A DNA stretch of 64,000 nucleotides, taken from assembly GCF_016584085.1 (NCBI RefSeq), contig NZ_NRSJ01000021.1, positions 62,001-126,000 on the forward strand. The letters run 5' to 3'. Below are positions 10,586-19,906 of this stretch, piece after piece (the first letter of the stretch is position 1; each line of letters opens with the position of its first letter). The notes beneath the pieces are model-generated. The model saw only the letters and a program-made list of their open reading frames with translations. It searched no databases and was not told the origin of the DNA. A program made the translations under genes and the position numbers. The stretch comes from Halochromatium glycolicum. GTDB taxonomy: Bacteria > Pseudomonadota > Gammaproteobacteria > Chromatiales > Chromatiaceae.

Positions 10586-11491
10586 CTATGCCGGCCGCCT
10601 TGACCACCAGGCCGCGAGCAGTGAGCCGGACAGGTTGTGCCAGACCGAGAACAGGGCCCCCGGCAATGCCGCGGCGGGCGCGAAGTATTTGACCGCGAGC
10701 GCCACTGCGAGCCCGGAGTTCTGCATCCCGACCTCGACTGCGAGGGTGCGCGCGGTACGCTCGTCGCCGGTCGCGAGCCGGCCGATGCCATAGCCGGCAC
10801 TGAGCCCAATCGCGTTATGGACGATCACCGCGAGCGCGACCGTCCAGCCCAGGCTCGCGAGATTGTCGCGGTTCAATGCGACCACGATCGCGATGATCAC
10901 GACGATCGCCAATACCGAGATCACCGGAAATAGCGGCTGCACCCGCACCAGCCAGCGGTGGGCGAGCGAGTTGACCAGCACCCCGAGTCCGACCGGTAAC
11001 AGTACGACCTGGAAGATCGACTGCAGCATCGACCAGACCGGCACCGGCACGCGCTCACCGACATAGAGCCAGGTCAGCAGCGGTGTCGCGCCGATCGCGA
11101 GCAGGGTCGAGACCGTCGTCAGCGTGATCGACAGCGCCACATCGCCGCGTGCCAGGAAGCAGACCACGTTCGACGCGGTCCCGCCCGGACTCGCACCGAC
11201 CAGCACCAGCCCGGCGAGCAGTGCCGGCGGCAGCCCGAGCGTCAGCCCCACCAGCAAGGCCGCCAGCGGCATCACCCCGTACTGCAGCGCAATCCCGAGC
11301 CCGACCCGAGCCGGTCGCCGCAGCACCTGCGCGAAGCTGCGCCAGGTGAGGGTCATCCCCATCCCGAACATCACCAGCCCGAGCAGCGGCACGATCGCCG
11401 GCTTGGCGGCGACGAAGGGCTCTGGCTGAACGTAGGCGAGCAAGGAGCCGAGCAGCGCCCAGAGTGGAAATAGTGTCGTGATGGCTTGCAT
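10586..11491 (-). CDS. Bile acid:sodium symporter (SBF) family transporter
   Basis: Inner-membrane transporter of the BASS/SBF family, 301 aa with about ten hydrophobic helices. Conserved motifs are VLVGASPGGTASNVVCFLA (sodium/substrate site region) and LAVEVGMQNSGLAVAL. Bacterial relatives carry pantoate or other organic anions with sodium; the substrate is not readable. The start is the ATG at 11491 (MQAITTLFPLWALLG), which begins the first helix; upstream in-frame codons to 11578 encode a polar stretch and are rejected. The ribosome binding site is weak. It is convergent with the AAA-like gene (30 nt apart), so overlapping 3' transcripts are likely. Confidence 0.88.
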   Translation of the reverse strand: MQAITTLFPLWALLGSLLAYVQPEPFVAAKPAIVPLLGLVMFGMGMTLTWRSFAQVLRRPARVGLGIALQYGVMPLAALLVGLTLGLPPALLAGLVLVGASPGGTASNVVCFLARGDVALSITLTTVSTLLAIGATPLLTWLYVGERVPVPVWSMLQSIFQVVLLPVGLGVLVNSLAHRWLVRVQPLFPVISVLAIVVIIAIVVALNRDNLASLGWTVALAVIVHNAIGLSAGYGIGRLATGDERTARTLAVEVGMQNSGLAVALAVKYFAPAAALPGALFSVWHNLSGSLLAAWWSRRPA

Positions 11492-11580
11492 GAGACAGCT
11501 TGCATGCGACAGATCGAGAGCACGGAGTCGGGACAGGTGGAAGGCCCGGTGCGCCCGCCGAGATACAGGCCCCACCAAGC

Positions 11581-11673
11581 TATAGCCATTCCGCCTGATC
11601 GCCGGCCAGAAAGCGCCGGAAAAGTCAGAACCAATGGGCTCAGCCTGTCCGGAAACCAGGGCGAGTGACCATA
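11581..11673. repeat. 93-bp dispersed palindromic repeat, copy 1
   Basis: About 79% identical by manual alignment, same orientation, to 53783-53875. Both copies start TATAGCCATTCCGCCTGATC. Ends are imperfect inverted repeats of about 29 bp, clearest in copy 2. This copy lies between the divergent starts of the SBF transporter and the lipoprotein gene, so it occupies promoter territory. Confidence 0.75.
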
Positions 11674-11783
11674 ACCCGACGAGCTTGGGCTGGTTCCGTG
11701 ACGCACCGCTGTCCGGACCAACCCGCTACAATGCCCCGCTGATCGTTCTAGATTACCGCGGGTCAGCCGCAAAAGGAGCCGCC

Positions 11784-12470
11784 ATGCATCAGTCAACGCG
11801 CCAGCGCATCGTCCCAAGCGACGACCCCAGCCCCCGAATGGCAGACCATCCAGTGCGCAACCTCGTCGGGCTCGCCTCCCTAACGATCGCGGCGGCTTTC
11901 AGTCTCGCCGGCTGCGGGTCCGAGCCGCGCATGAGCGAGCCGCTCACCCAGCTGGGCAATCCCTTCAGCCGTCCGAGCGAGTCCGGGTTTCGGGCCATGG
12001 CCAAGGCGAGCTGCGGCGACAAGAGCGTCGGTGAGACCACGGTGGCCGAGCTCATGGAGGGCGACACCGTATTCAACGACCTGACCAGCGCCCTCTACCG
12101 CGGCGACATCTCGAACGACGAGTTCCTGAACCAGGTCCTGCTCGCGCATCCGGCTGCAAACGCGAATGTACCGGCCACCGGCTGCATCATCGATCAGCTC
12201 GCCCAGTGTTTTGCCGAGGAATGCAAGGCCCAGGCCAACGCCGAGCAAGCCGCAACCGAACAGCCGGCTCAGAACGAGACCGAGGAGCTTGCCGCCGGCG
12301 TCGATGTCGACCCCGTCGATCTACCTTCGACAACGCCCCTGACGGACCCTGTAATGGAGTCGGATCGCGACTCGGGTCGCGACTCGGGTCGCGACAGCGT
12401 AACAAACCGGTCCGAGGCCGATCAGGTGGAGACGACCCCGGCGGAAGAGGAGCCTACCCCGCTACCTTAA
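11784..12470 (+). CDS. Predicted lipoprotein of unknown function
   Basis: Unrecognised 228-aa protein. After an unusually long polar lead of about 26 residues there is a hydrophobic segment ending in the lipobox LAGC, so the mature protein should be lipid-anchored on the periplasmic side. The middle (about residues 60-150) is mixed and contains four cysteines (CGDK, CIID, CFAE, CKAQ) that could pair. The C-terminal 80 residues are acidic and low-complexity with a D-S-G-R repeat encoded by a 12-bp DNA repeat at 12366-12395. The start is the ATG at 11784, preceded by AAAAGGAG. An ATG at 11838 would give a more normal signal peptide length. No operon partners. Confidence 0.7.
   Translation: MHQSTRQRIVPSDDPSPRMADHPVRNLVGLASLTIAAAFSLAGCGSEPRMSEPLTQLGNPFSRPSESGFRAMAKASCGDKSVGETTVAELMEGDTVFNDLTSALYRGDISNDEFLNQVLLAHPAANANVPATGCIIDQLAQCFAEECKAQANAEQAATEQPAQNETEELAAGVDVDPVDLPSTTPLTDPVMESDRDSGRDSGRDSVTNRSEADQVETTPAEEEPTPLP
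12366..12395. repeat. 12-bp tandem repeat inside the lipoprotein gene
   Basis: Two full and one partial copies of CGCGACTCGGGT in frame, coding for repeated R-D-S-G. Slippage here would change length by four residues without shifting frame. Confidence 0.8.
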
Positions 12471-12533
12471 GCGACTGCCCAGCGATCACTTCCCGGTTGA
12501 CGCCACTCAACGACCTGCCGCGCCGACGCCGAT

Positions 12534-13586
12534 TCAGGACGGCGTCGGTCTCAAACTGACCTCACCGGCAGCGAAGCTCCGCACGCCCTCGGGCCGTTGG
12601 AGCCGAAGTGCGCCCTGTTCGTCGATCCCGAGATAGACGCCGCGGATGCATTGGGCCCCTGTTAGGATCTCGACCGGTGCGCCGGGATAGGCATCGAGCG
12701 CCCGCCACTCGGCCAGGAACGGCGTCAGCCCTTGGTGACGATAGCGATCGAGTGCCGCGAGCAGCGCGCTGATCAGCCAAGCCGCAGCTCGGTTGCGCGA
12801 CGGCAGCTTGGTACCGGGCGTCTCCGTTGTCAGCACCTGTGACAGGTCCGCCCAAGGCTGCTTGATGGCTGCGGCATCGACCCCGGTCAGACGCAGATTG
12901 ACCCCGACTCCGACCACCGCATAGCTTGGCCCCTGGGACTCGCCGCCGACTTCGAGCAGCAGTCCGGCGAGCTTACGCCGACGCCAGTGGACATCGTTCG
13001 GCCACTTGAGTCCGACCTCTCTGGCGCCCAGCCGCCGCAGGGCCGACGCCACGGCGACGCCGCAGGCCAGGCTCAGGCCACCGAGCTCGGCCGGCGCCAG
13101 GGAGAAACGCCAGAGCACCGATAGATAGAGGTTGCGACCGTACGGCGAGACCCAGGTGCGTCCGAGCCGACCACGCCCGGCGGTCTGCCGCTCGGCCAGG
13201 CAGACGTCGCCGCGATCGAACCCTCGGGCATCACCAACCGGTTGCTCCGCACCAAGGCCGGAACGGGCGCGCTCCAGCAGGACGCTGTTGGTCGAGCCCA
13301 CACTGTCGAGGATCTCGAGCCGGTTCAGACGCCCCAGCGCCTCAGGGTCCAAGGCCGCGCTGAGCCGCGCTGGCTCCAACAGCTCGAGCGGTTCACTCAG
13401 CCGATAGCCGGTGCCGCGCACGGCCTCAATCTCGAGACCGAGCTGGTTGCGGGCCTGGCCGATGAGCTTCCAGACCGCTGTCCTGCTGATACCAAGCCGC
13501 ATCGCAATCGCATCACCGGAATGCGGCTCACCGTCGGCGAGCAAACGCAGAACCTGCGCCAGCCGCTCCGATAGAGTCTGTGACAT
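12534..13586 (-). CDS. birA: Biotin-[acetyl-CoA carboxylase] ligase / biotin operon repressor
   Basis: Bifunctional enzyme: makes biotinyl-AMP and transfers biotin to carrier proteins (in this window the OadA C-terminal lysine is a candidate acceptor), and as a DNA-binding protein can repress biotin genes. The N-terminal winged helix (about 1-65) contains SGDAIAMRLGISRTAVWKLI. The catalytic domain has GSTNSVLLE, AERQTAGRGRLGRTW with the GRGRxG adenylate loop, and GLKWPNDVHWRRRKLAG. The C-terminal SH3-like domain starts about residue 300. Length (350 aa) is slightly above E. coli BirA (321) because of insertions near residue 115. Its stop lies 63 nt from the lipoprotein gene's stop; it follows the M61 peptidase stop by 15 nt on the same strand and is likely co-transcribed. 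Confidence 0.96.
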   Translation of the reverse strand: MSQTLSERLAQVLRLLADGEPHSGDAIAMRLGISRTAVWKLIGQARNQLGLEIEAVRGTGYRLSEPLELLEPARLSAALDPEALGRLNRLEILDSVGSTNSVLLERARSGLGAEQPVGDARGFDRGDVCLAERQTAGRGRLGRTWVSPYGRNLYLSVLWRFSLAPAELGGLSLACGVAVASALRRLGAREVGLKWPNDVHWRRRKLAGLLLEVGGESQGPSYAVVGVGVNLRLTGVDAAAIKQPWADLSQVLTTETPGTKLPSRNRAAAWLISALLAALDRYRHQGLTPFLAEWRALDAYPGAPVEILTGAQCIRGVYLGIDEQGALRLQRPEGVRSFAAGEVSLRPTPS

Positions 13587-13601
13587 CGACCGCAGCGCCG
13601 G

Positions 13602-15521
13602 TTAAGCGGTCACCGAGGCCAGCCAGTCCCGTCGCGCCGCCAGCACCGCCGCCGGCGCCTCGTCGTCGAGACAGAGCTCGCAGGTGTCCGCAGGCGCCGG
13701 CTGCGGCACGACCTCGAAGCGCATGAGCTCGTCGCGCCGAAACGCATGGACGCTGACCGGCACGGCGCCGGCGGCGCTCGCGCGCGTCAGTAGCGCATCC
13801 AGGTTCGCCGCCGTCGCCCGCAGCCCATCGACCGCGACGATCAGATCACCCGGGGCGAGGCCCGCCTGTTGGGCCGGCCGACCGTCCAGGACCACGGCGA
13901 GGCGCGCCTCATTCCCGTTCGGCTGCAGTCGGGCGCCGAGCTCCGGACGCTCGTCGATCGGCTCGAACCGCTCCACGCAGCCGCCGGTATCCTCCGGATT
14001 GCGCGCCGGGCGCAGCCGCATCGCGACACCCACCGTGGTCAGCAGTCGCGGCAGGTCCAGGTCCTCGGTCGAGTCGAGCGCATGGTCGAAGAACGCCGTC
14101 AGGTCCGTTCCGGCGAGCTCCGAGGCCAGATGCTCGATCTCGCGCTCACCGACGCCGACACCGGTGCGGCCGAAGTCTCGCCAGAGCACCCGCATCAGGT
14201 CATCGAGCCGGCAAGCACCGCCGGTGCGCTCCCGCAGCGTCAGGTCTAATGCCAGCGCCGTTAGGGCACCCTTGGCGTAGTAACTGACGATCGCATTCGG
14301 CGCATTCTCGTCCTGCTTGTAGAACCTGGTCCAGGCATCGAAGCTCGATTCTGCCGTGCTCTGGCGTAGGCGGCCGGGATTGCGCAGCACACGGCTGATG
14401 ACACCCGCCAGCAGGGTCAGATAGGCGCTGGCATCGATCACACCGCTGCGCACCAGCGCCAGGTCGTCGTAGTAGGAGGTGATGCCCTCGAACCACCAAA
14501 GCAGCCTCGTGTGGACCTCGCGCTCGAGCCCTTGCTCAATGAACGCCTGCGGGCGGATGCGCTTGACGTTCCAGAGGTGGAAATACTCATGGCTGCACAG
14601 CCCGAGGAAACGCTGATAGCCCTCGCTCGGCTTGCCGGGCGGTGCGAGCGCCGGTGCCGTTACAGCGGCGGAAGCGGTACTCGCTGTCGCCGCGTTCGCG
14701 GGCGCCCCACCGGTGGGCGGCAGCGGAGCCGGGAGATCGTCCCGATTCGCTATCAGGCTCGAGCTGTAGCGATGCTCGAGGCCGCCATAGCCGTCGCCGA
14801 CGAGCTGGGTCAGGAACAGGTAGCGGTCGACCGGCAGCTCACCGAATAACGCCGCATGCTCCTCGCAGATGCGCGGCAGATCGAGCGTCAGGCGGGCTAG
14901 ATCGGCGCGGTGACGGCCACTGAATACCATCCAGTGCGGCACCCCGTTCACCTTGAACGCGATGCGGTCGAAGACACCCATCTCGACCGGATGATCGATC
15001 AGATCCTCGTAGTCCTCGGCGATGTACTGGCCGAACCCCCAGGGCTCAGCACCAGCACGCTTGAGACTGGTCGCGACCTGCCACTGGGCGTAGGCCGTAC
15101 CCGGCGGCGGCCGCAGCTCGACCCGGCAAGGATGCTGTTCGAGCTCATGCACCTTCGGGAACAGACTCGCGCCATTGAAGTAGGCGTGGGTTTGATCGAG
15201 ATGGGCGCCGCGCACCGAGAGGTCCCAGGCGTAGACCTCGCAGCGCACCTCGACCGACCCCTGCACGCCGGCCAAGCGCCAGGTCTGCTTGTCGAGCTTC
15301 TCGACCGTGACCGGTCCCGCTGCTGTTGTGGCACTGAGGTGCACGACATTGCGCGCGAAATCCCGGATCATGTAGCTGCCTGGTATCCAGGCCGGGAATG
15401 ACAGCGTCAGGGTCTCGGAACCGCTATCCGGGATCGCGAGCCTCACCTCGAAGCAGTGCGCATGGGGTCGAAATGGCTCAACGCGATAGTGGAGCAGCGG
15501 CTTATCGGGCGTATCCGTCAT
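13602..15521 (-). CDS. M61-family metallopeptidase with C-terminal PDZ domain
   Basis: Zinc aminopeptidase of the M61 (glycyl aminopeptidase-like) family, 639 aa. The N-terminal beta-rich domain has FPAWIPGSYMIRDFARNV. The zinc site is HEYFHLWNVKRIRP near residue 308, with the third ligand in WWFEGITSYYDD about 35 residues on. A PDZ-like domain lies around residues 520-620 (RPAQQAGLAPGDLIVAVDGL). An Ala/Pro-rich insertion (about 270-300) precedes the zinc motif. No signal peptide is visible, so it is probably cytoplasmic. The start is the ATG at 15521; a longer frame to 15620 runs through a tandem DNA repeat and is rejected. It precedes birA by 15 nt. Substrate unknown. Confidence 0.92.
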   Translation of the reverse strand: MTDTPDKPLLHYRVEPFRPHAHCFEVRLAIPDSGSETLTLSFPAWIPGSYMIRDFARNVVHLSATTAAGPVTVEKLDKQTWRLAGVQGSVEVRCEVYAWDLSVRGAHLDQTHAYFNGASLFPKVHELEQHPCRVELRPPPGTAYAQWQVATSLKRAGAEPWGFGQYIAEDYEDLIDHPVEMGVFDRIAFKVNGVPHWMVFSGRHRADLARLTLDLPRICEEHAALFGELPVDRYLFLTQLVGDGYGGLEHRYSSSLIANRDDLPAPLPPTGGAPANAATASTASAAVTAPALAPPGKPSEGYQRFLGLCSHEYFHLWNVKRIRPQAFIEQGLEREVHTRLLWWFEGITSYYDDLALVRSGVIDASAYLTLLAGVISRVLRNPGRLRQSTAESSFDAWTRFYKQDENAPNAIVSYYAKGALTALALDLTLRERTGGACRLDDLMRVLWRDFGRTGVGVGEREIEHLASELAGTDLTAFFDHALDSTEDLDLPRLLTTVGVAMRLRPARNPEDTGGCVERFEPIDERPELGARLQPNGNEARLAVVLDGRPAQQAGLAPGDLIVAVDGLRATAANLDALLTRASAAGAVPVSVHAFRRDELMRFEVVPQPAPADTCELCLDDEAPAAVLAARRDWLASVTA

Positions 15522-15921
15522 CAATAGCGGCCTATCGTTTAGCAAGCAGGTTGCCGATCGCAAGCAGGTTGCCGAGCCGTCGCGGCGCTGGCAGCCCGAT
15601 CGATTGCGTGAAGGCGCCAAATGCTTGCAGATGAGTCAAGTGTTTGTGTGCGGCGCAGCAAGATCATAGCTCGACGGTCTCGGGCCCCGCCTCGCCGGGT
15701 GGCGGTGGGAGCCTCAGCGAGGCTCTGCCAGGCACACTGAAGCCGGCTAGGATCGATCAACGCTAAAGATCTCGCCGGCTGTTGAGATGCCGGCTGAATC
15801 GAGCCGATCAATCGCAGCAGCCTGATCGACCGCCCGAGCTCGTGAGTTTTCGCGCCGTACCGCGCTAAAATCGGCGGCTTGCGCCCCGCAACCGCGAGCT
15901 TGCATCACGCGATCGCCGAGG
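15522..15921. other. Divergent intergenic region, M61 peptidase / sanA-like gene
   Basis: About 400 nt without a gene. It holds a tandem 16-bp repeat (15542-15575). A TAAAAT at about 15867 could be a -10 element for the plus-strand gene but lacks a convincing -35. Nothing else is recognised. Confidence 0.5.
15542..15575. repeat. 16-bp tandem repeat
   Basis: Two perfect copies of GCAAGCAGGTTGCCGA at 15542-15557 and 15560-15575, spaced by TC, 21 nt upstream of the M61 start codon. A loosely similar GCAAGCA-containing repeat occurs at 21457-21546. Confidence 0.85.
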
Positions 15922-16803
15922 ATGCCTAATCCAGCTCAGTCATCTCCACAAGCGAGCGCCTCGCCTCGAGACCGCGAGCTCGAAGGGGCTACCGTCGAGC
16001 ACGAGAGCAACTCGCAGACGGGCGCCACCGAGACTGACGCGAACGCGGGCGCGTGCGCGTCGTCAGGCCCCGATTCCAACACGCCAGCGCAGGCAGGCGG
16101 ACATTGGTCACGGCGGCTGCGCTGCGGGGCATGGTGGCTCGGGATCGGTCTGCTGTCGCTGATCGCTGTACTAGCCTGCATCGATCTATCGGTGACGCTT
16201 GCGACACGGGATGCGATCGCGAGCGCGATCGACGAGGTCGAGCCCACGCCGGTCGCATTGATCCTCGGGACCGCACGGACCCACCGAGGCAAACCGAACC
16301 GGTTCTATCGAGCGCGCATCGAAGCCGCTGCAGCGCTGTTCCATCAGAAGCGCGTGCGCGGAATCCTGGTCAGCGGCGACAACGCGACCCGCCACTACAA
16401 CGAACCGATCGCGATGCAAAAGGACCTCGTCGCCCTGGGTGTCCCGGCCGAATACATCACCCTCGACTATGCTGGCTTCAGGACCCTGGATTCGATCGTC
16501 CGGGCCAAGAAGGTCTTCGGGCTCGAGCAGGTGCTCGTCGTCAGTCAGGCATTCCATGCCGCGCGGGCGATCTTTCTGGCCCGACACTTCGAGCTCGAAG
16601 CACGCGGGTTCGCCGCGGCCGATCCACCCCGCTCCGGTTTCCAGTCCGGCTTCTTCAGTGTGCGCGCGCGCGAGGTACTGGCCCGTGCAGCGGCCATCCT
16701 TGATATCGTCACCGGACGGGGACCGCGCTTCCTCGGCAAGCATGAGACCGTTCGGCTGCGCGATGAACCAGCCCGCGAGATCCAAGCGCTGAAGCAGTCT
16801 TGA
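15922..16803 (+). CDS. SanA/YdcF-like DUF218 membrane protein
   Basis: Inner-membrane protein of the DUF218 (SanA/ElyC/YdcF) family; E. coli SanA affects envelope permeability and vancomycin exclusion at high temperature. A 60-residue polar N-terminal extension precedes one membrane helix (about 72-95, WWLGIGLLSLIAVLACIDLS). The DUF218 domain follows: ALILGTARTHRGKPNRFYRA, GILVSGDNATRHYNEP and VVSQAFHAARAIFLARHFEL. The domain should face the periplasm. GAGG directly abuts the ATG at 15922, which is too close, and no better internal start is evident, so the N-terminal extension is uncertain. The convergent small membrane protein ends 96 nt away. Confidence 0.88.
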   Translation: MPNPAQSSPQASASPRDRELEGATVEHESNSQTGATETDANAGACASSGPDSNTPAQAGGHWSRRLRCGAWWLGIGLLSLIAVLACIDLSVTLATRDAIASAIDEVEPTPVALILGTARTHRGKPNRFYRARIEAAAALFHQKRVRGILVSGDNATRHYNEPIAMQKDLVALGVPAEYITLDYAGFRTLDSIVRAKKVFGLEQVLVVSQAFHAARAIFLARHFELEARGFAAADPPRSGFQSGFFSVRAREVLARAAAILDIVTGRGPRFLGKHETVRLRDEPAREIQALKQS

Positions 16804-16899
16804 CCCATTGCGCCGCAACGGGCGAGGACGCGCGTCGCCTGCCCTGCAACGACGGCTAGGATCGTCTCATTCTCCGGGGTGGTTGGCTGCGATGATCGT

Positions 16900-17076
16900 T
16901 TAGCTGGGCCCGAATAACAGCCAGAGGATCAGGCCCAGCAACGGCAGCATCAGGATCACGACAATCCAAAGCACCTTTGCTAGGGTACCGGCGCTGCTTT
17001 GGACGATCTTGACGAACGCGTATACCACGATGATCAGGTGTAGGAGCCCGAGCAGCCCGCCGACTTCAATGCCCAT
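16900..17076 (-). CDS. Small PLDc_N-domain membrane protein
   Basis: 58-aa protein with two membrane helices (LLGLLHLIIVVYAFVKIV and VLWIVVILMLPLLGLILWLL) and an LFGPS end. It matches the stand-alone phospholipase-D N-terminal (PLDc_N) domain, which has no catalytic residues and whose function is unknown. The ATG at 17076 is chosen because translation there begins just before the first helix and GGAGAG lies upstream; an ORF extension to 17142 is rejected. It is divergent from the lipid kinase gene 110 nt away. Confidence 0.8.
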   Translation of the reverse strand: MGIEVGGLLGLLHLIIVVYAFVKIVQSSAGTLAKVLWIVVILMLPLLGLILWLLFGPS

Positions 17077-17186
17077 CACGTCTGTTTCTCTCCAGTCGAT
17101 CGATCCCGCCGCCCGAGGGCAAGCGGGCACCAAGGCCGGCACCGGATGCCGCCATCGAGCACCCTTGCACCGCGTAGCCGTACACC

Positions 17187-18215
17187 ATGTCGCACGCCGT
17201 CATCGTCGTCAACCGCCGCGCCGGAGCCGGTGCATCCGAGGTCCAGGTCCTCTCACAGCGCCTCAGTGAGCGCTTGCAAGAGCGCGGTGTCACAACCGAG
17301 CTGATCCGCTTCGCAGAGCAGACGCCGGGCGTGCTCAGTTGGCGCGGCGCGCTCGACCGTGCGCTCGTGGAAGGCACCGGTCGGGTCTATGTGCTCGGCG
17401 GCGATGGGACCGTGCTCGCAGTGGCCGCGAGGCTTGTCGGCAAGCCGACGCCGCTCGCCATCATTCCGCTCGGCACCGCGAACCTGCTGGCCCGTGACCT
17501 CAGGATCCCGTTGCAGCCAGAGCAGGCGGTCGACACCCTCGCCGAGCTGACCGACGACGCGGTGCAGTCCATCGATGTCGGCCGCGTCAACGGGCATCTC
17601 TTCCTCTGCGCCTCGATGATCGGACTCACGACCCGGCTGGCGCGTACCCGTGAGGCAGTGCGCGGTCGCGGCCTGCTGCGGATCGTTCTGCGCTTCATCA
17701 GCAAGGGGATCTGGTTGCTGCGCCGCTACCCATACCGGCGCCTGCATCTGTTCACGAACGGTCAGCCGATCAAGGTCAAGACACGCGCACTGGTCATCAC
17801 CAATAACCCAGTCGGCGAGGTCATGCGCCCCTATCCCAGCCGTCCCCGCCTCGACACCGGCCTGCTCGGGATCTACGGCATCCACAAAGGCCCTCTGCAT
17901 GAGCTGCCGCGCCTGGCCTTCCGGTTGCTTTGGGGCCGCTGGGCCGATGATCCGCGCTTCTTCCACTATCGGTCCGAAACAATCCGGATCGAGACCGGCC
18001 GCGAGCGCAAACTCACTGTGATGAACGATGGTGAGCGTCTGCGCATCCGCTCGCCGCTTCAGTACGACAGCCTGCCCGCTGCGCTGCGGGTGTTGGCGCC
18101 GCCTGCGGGGGCCGGGGCGGCCTCTAGCCGCGGCGAGAGCGGACCCAGCCAACGAGGGCTGAACCGAGGCTTCGCGAGTCTGTTGCGCGGCAGAGAGGGC
18201 AGATCCTCGCGCTAA
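17187..18215 (+). CDS. Diacylglycerol kinase-family lipid kinase (YegS/DgkB-like)
   Basis: Soluble or peripheral kinase of the DAGK catalytic superfamily that phosphorylates a lipid alcohol with ATP. It starts VIVVNRRAGAG (nucleotide-binding region). The catalytic GGDGT sits at residues 71-75 and PLGTANLLARDL at 94-105. The C-terminal beta-sandwich half contains VITNNPVGEVMRPYPSRPR and DTGLLGIYGI. The last 40 residues are an Ala/Gly/Ser/Arg-rich tail lacking in relatives. Whether the substrate is diacylglycerol, phosphatidylglycerol or a sphingosine-like base cannot be told. A palindromic repeat begins 4 nt after its stop codon. Confidence 0.9.
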   Translation: MSHAVIVVNRRAGAGASEVQVLSQRLSERLQERGVTTELIRFAEQTPGVLSWRGALDRALVEGTGRVYVLGGDGTVLAVAARLVGKPTPLAIIPLGTANLLARDLRIPLQPEQAVDTLAELTDDAVQSIDVGRVNGHLFLCASMIGLTTRLARTREAVRGRGLLRIVLRFISKGIWLLRRYPYRRLHLFTNGQPIKVKTRALVITNNPVGEVMRPYPSRPRLDTGLLGIYGIHKGPLHELPRLAFRLLWGRWADDPRFFHYRSETIRIETGRERKLTVMNDGERLRIRSPLQYDSLPAALRVLAPPAGAGAASSRGESGPSQRGLNRGFASLLRGREGRSSR

Positions 18216-18219
18216 GAAA

Positions 18220-18289
18220 CTGTCCATCAACGTCTTCCCGATTTGAGCGGGCACTGTTGGACGATCATCGGGAAGTAGAGAATGGACAG
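18220..18289. repeat. 70-bp imperfect palindrome after the lipid kinase gene
   Basis: Two 23-nt arms (18220-18242 and 18267-18289) are complementary at both ends (CTGTCCAT/ATGGACAG and CTTCCCGAT/ATCGGGAAG) with six mismatched nt between; the loop is 24 nt. The size and structure fit the ends of a small mobile element more than a terminator. It abuts the 53-bp inverted repeat that starts at 18294. Confidence 0.7.
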
Positions 18290-18293
18290 CCAC

Positions 18294-18346
18294 TAACGTT
18301 CATGGTACGGCGCCACCCCGGACGAGGAATGCCGCATGATTCACGG
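18294..18346 (+). repeat. Left copy of 53-bp inverted repeat
   Basis: 18294-18325 (32 nt, starting TAACGTTCATGGTACGGCGC) is the perfect reverse complement of 22633-22664. The next 21 nt match with 8 differences, ending in TGATTCACGG. The pair brackets sthA, the fusion gene and the DUF2189 gene. Confidence 0.9.
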
Positions 18347-18507
18347 TAACGCGCATACCGGTGCGCCGCCCCGGAGAATGAAACAAGCTGCATCCCCGCC
18401 AGTGTGCAGGGTGTGCGATAGGCGTATGCAAGCGGATACCACAACCGCCTGTGCTAACCTGAGGCTTTGGCAACGAGGCGCCGCGACGCGCCGAGGCGAA
18501 ACGCAGT

Positions 18508-19905
18508 ATGGCAGTCCGTGCATTCGACACGGTCGTGATCGGCACCGGCCCGGCCGGTGAAGGCGCGGCGATGAAGCTGGCCAAGACCCCGCAGCGGGTC
18601 GCGGTGATCGAGGCCCACGACAAGGTCGGCGGCGGCTGCACGCACTGGGGCACGATCCCGAGCAAAGCGCTGCGCCACTCGATCCAGATGCTCGCCGACT
18701 ACCGGCGCAATCCGCTGTTCCAGCACACCCTCGATCAGGTCGAGGTCCAATTCCCGGACCTGCTGCGCGCCGCCGACTCAGTGATCGACCATCAGGTGCG
18801 CACCCGCTACCGCTACTATCAGCGCAATCGGGTCGAGATCCTGTTCGGCCGGGCGCGCTTCATCGACCCGCATCAGCTCGAGGTCCTGCGACCCGACGGC
18901 GTCGCCGAGGTGGTCAAGGCCGACAACGTCGTCATCGCGACCGGCTCGCGGCCCTACCACCCACCGGATGTCGACTTCAGCGATCCGCGCGTGCACGACA
19001 GCGACTCGATCCTCGGCCTCGCGCACACCCCGCGCAGCCTGACCATCTACGGCGCCGGCGTGATCGGCTGCGAATACGCGTCGATCATGGCCTGTCTCGA
19101 CGTCAAGGTGAACCTGGTCGATACCCGCGACCGGCTGCTGTCGTTCCTCGACAACGAGATCACCGATGCGCTGAGCTACCACCTGCGCGAGCAGGGCGTC
19201 GTGATCCGCCACAACGAGCGCTACGATCAGGTCGAGCCGGACGACGACGGCGTCGTGCTGCACTGTCACTCGGGCAAGAAGCTCAAGACCGAGATCCTGC
19301 TCTGGGCCAATGGGCGCAGCGGCAACACCGAGGACCTGGGGCTGGACGCGATCGGCCTGACGCCGAACAAGCGCGGCCAGATCGAGGTCGACAAGTCCTA
19401 CCGGACCGAGCTCGGGCATATCTATGCGGTCGGCGATGTCGCTGGCCCGCCGGCACTGGCCAGCGCCAGCTATGATCAGGGCCGCTTCGTCGGCGCCGTG
19501 ATCGCCGACGGCGAATGCGACTGGTCGCTGATCGACGAATTCCCGACCGGCATCTACACGGTGCCCGAGATCAGCTCGGTCGGGCGCACCGAGCGCGAGC
19601 TGACCGCTGAGCAGGTCCCTTACGAGGTCGCCCAGGCGCACTTCAAAAGCATCGCCCGCGCCCAGATCACCGGCCACACGGTCGGCATGCTCAAGCTCTT
19701 GTTCCACCGCGAGACCAAGGCCATCTTAGGCATCCATTGCTTCGGCGAGCAGGCCTCCGAGATCGTCCACATCGGCCAGGCGATCATGTCGCAGCCCGGT
19801 GAGGCGAACAGCATCGAGTACTTCGCCGAGACCACCTTCAACTACCCGACCATGGCCGAGGCCTACCGGGTCGCGGCCCTGAACGGGCTCAACCGATTAT
19901 TCTAA
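18508..19905 (+). CDS. sthA: Soluble pyridine nucleotide transhydrogenase
   Basis: Cytoplasmic FAD enzyme that transfers hydride between NADPH and NAD, balancing the two pools. FAD-binding [11 protein letters not shown] is at residues 12-22. [16 protein letters not shown] has the single Cys 44 typical of SthA in place of the redox pair of lipoamide dehydrogenases. The second Rossmann motif is [13 protein letters not shown] near residue 190, then the GDVAGPP motif and dimerisation domain. Length (465 aa) matches E. coli SthA (466). The stop TAA is followed after one base by the ATG of the next gene, so the two are translationally coupled. GAGG lies about 10 nt upstream of the start. Confidence 0.96.
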   Translation: MAVRAFDTVVIGTGPAGEGAAMKLAKTPQRVAVIEAHDKVGGGCTHWGTIPSKALRHSIQMLADYRRNPLFQHTLDQVEVQFPDLLRAADSVIDHQVRTRYRYYQRNRVEILFGRARFIDPHQLEVLRPDGVAEVVKADNVVIATGSRPYHPPDVDFSDPRVHDSDSILGLAHTPRSLTIYGAGVIGCEYASIMACLDVKVNLVDTRDRLLSFLDNEITDALSYHLREQGVVIRHNERYDQVEPDDDGVVLHCHSGKKLKTEILLWANGRSGNTEDLGLDAIGLTPNKRGQIEVDKSYRTELGHIYAVGDVAGPPALASASYDQGRFVGAVIADGECDWSLIDEFPTGIYTVPEISSVGRTERELTAEQVPYEVAQAHFKSIARAQITGHTVGMLKLLFHRETKAILGIHCFGEQASEIVHIGQAIMSQPGEANSIEYFAETTFNYPTMAEAYRVAALNGLNRLF

Positions 19906-19906
19906 G

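Noticed and set aside
15539..15811. 90-codon frame over the tandem repeat upstream of the M61 gene
   Set aside because: Low-complexity translation driven by the repeat, no ribosome binding site.
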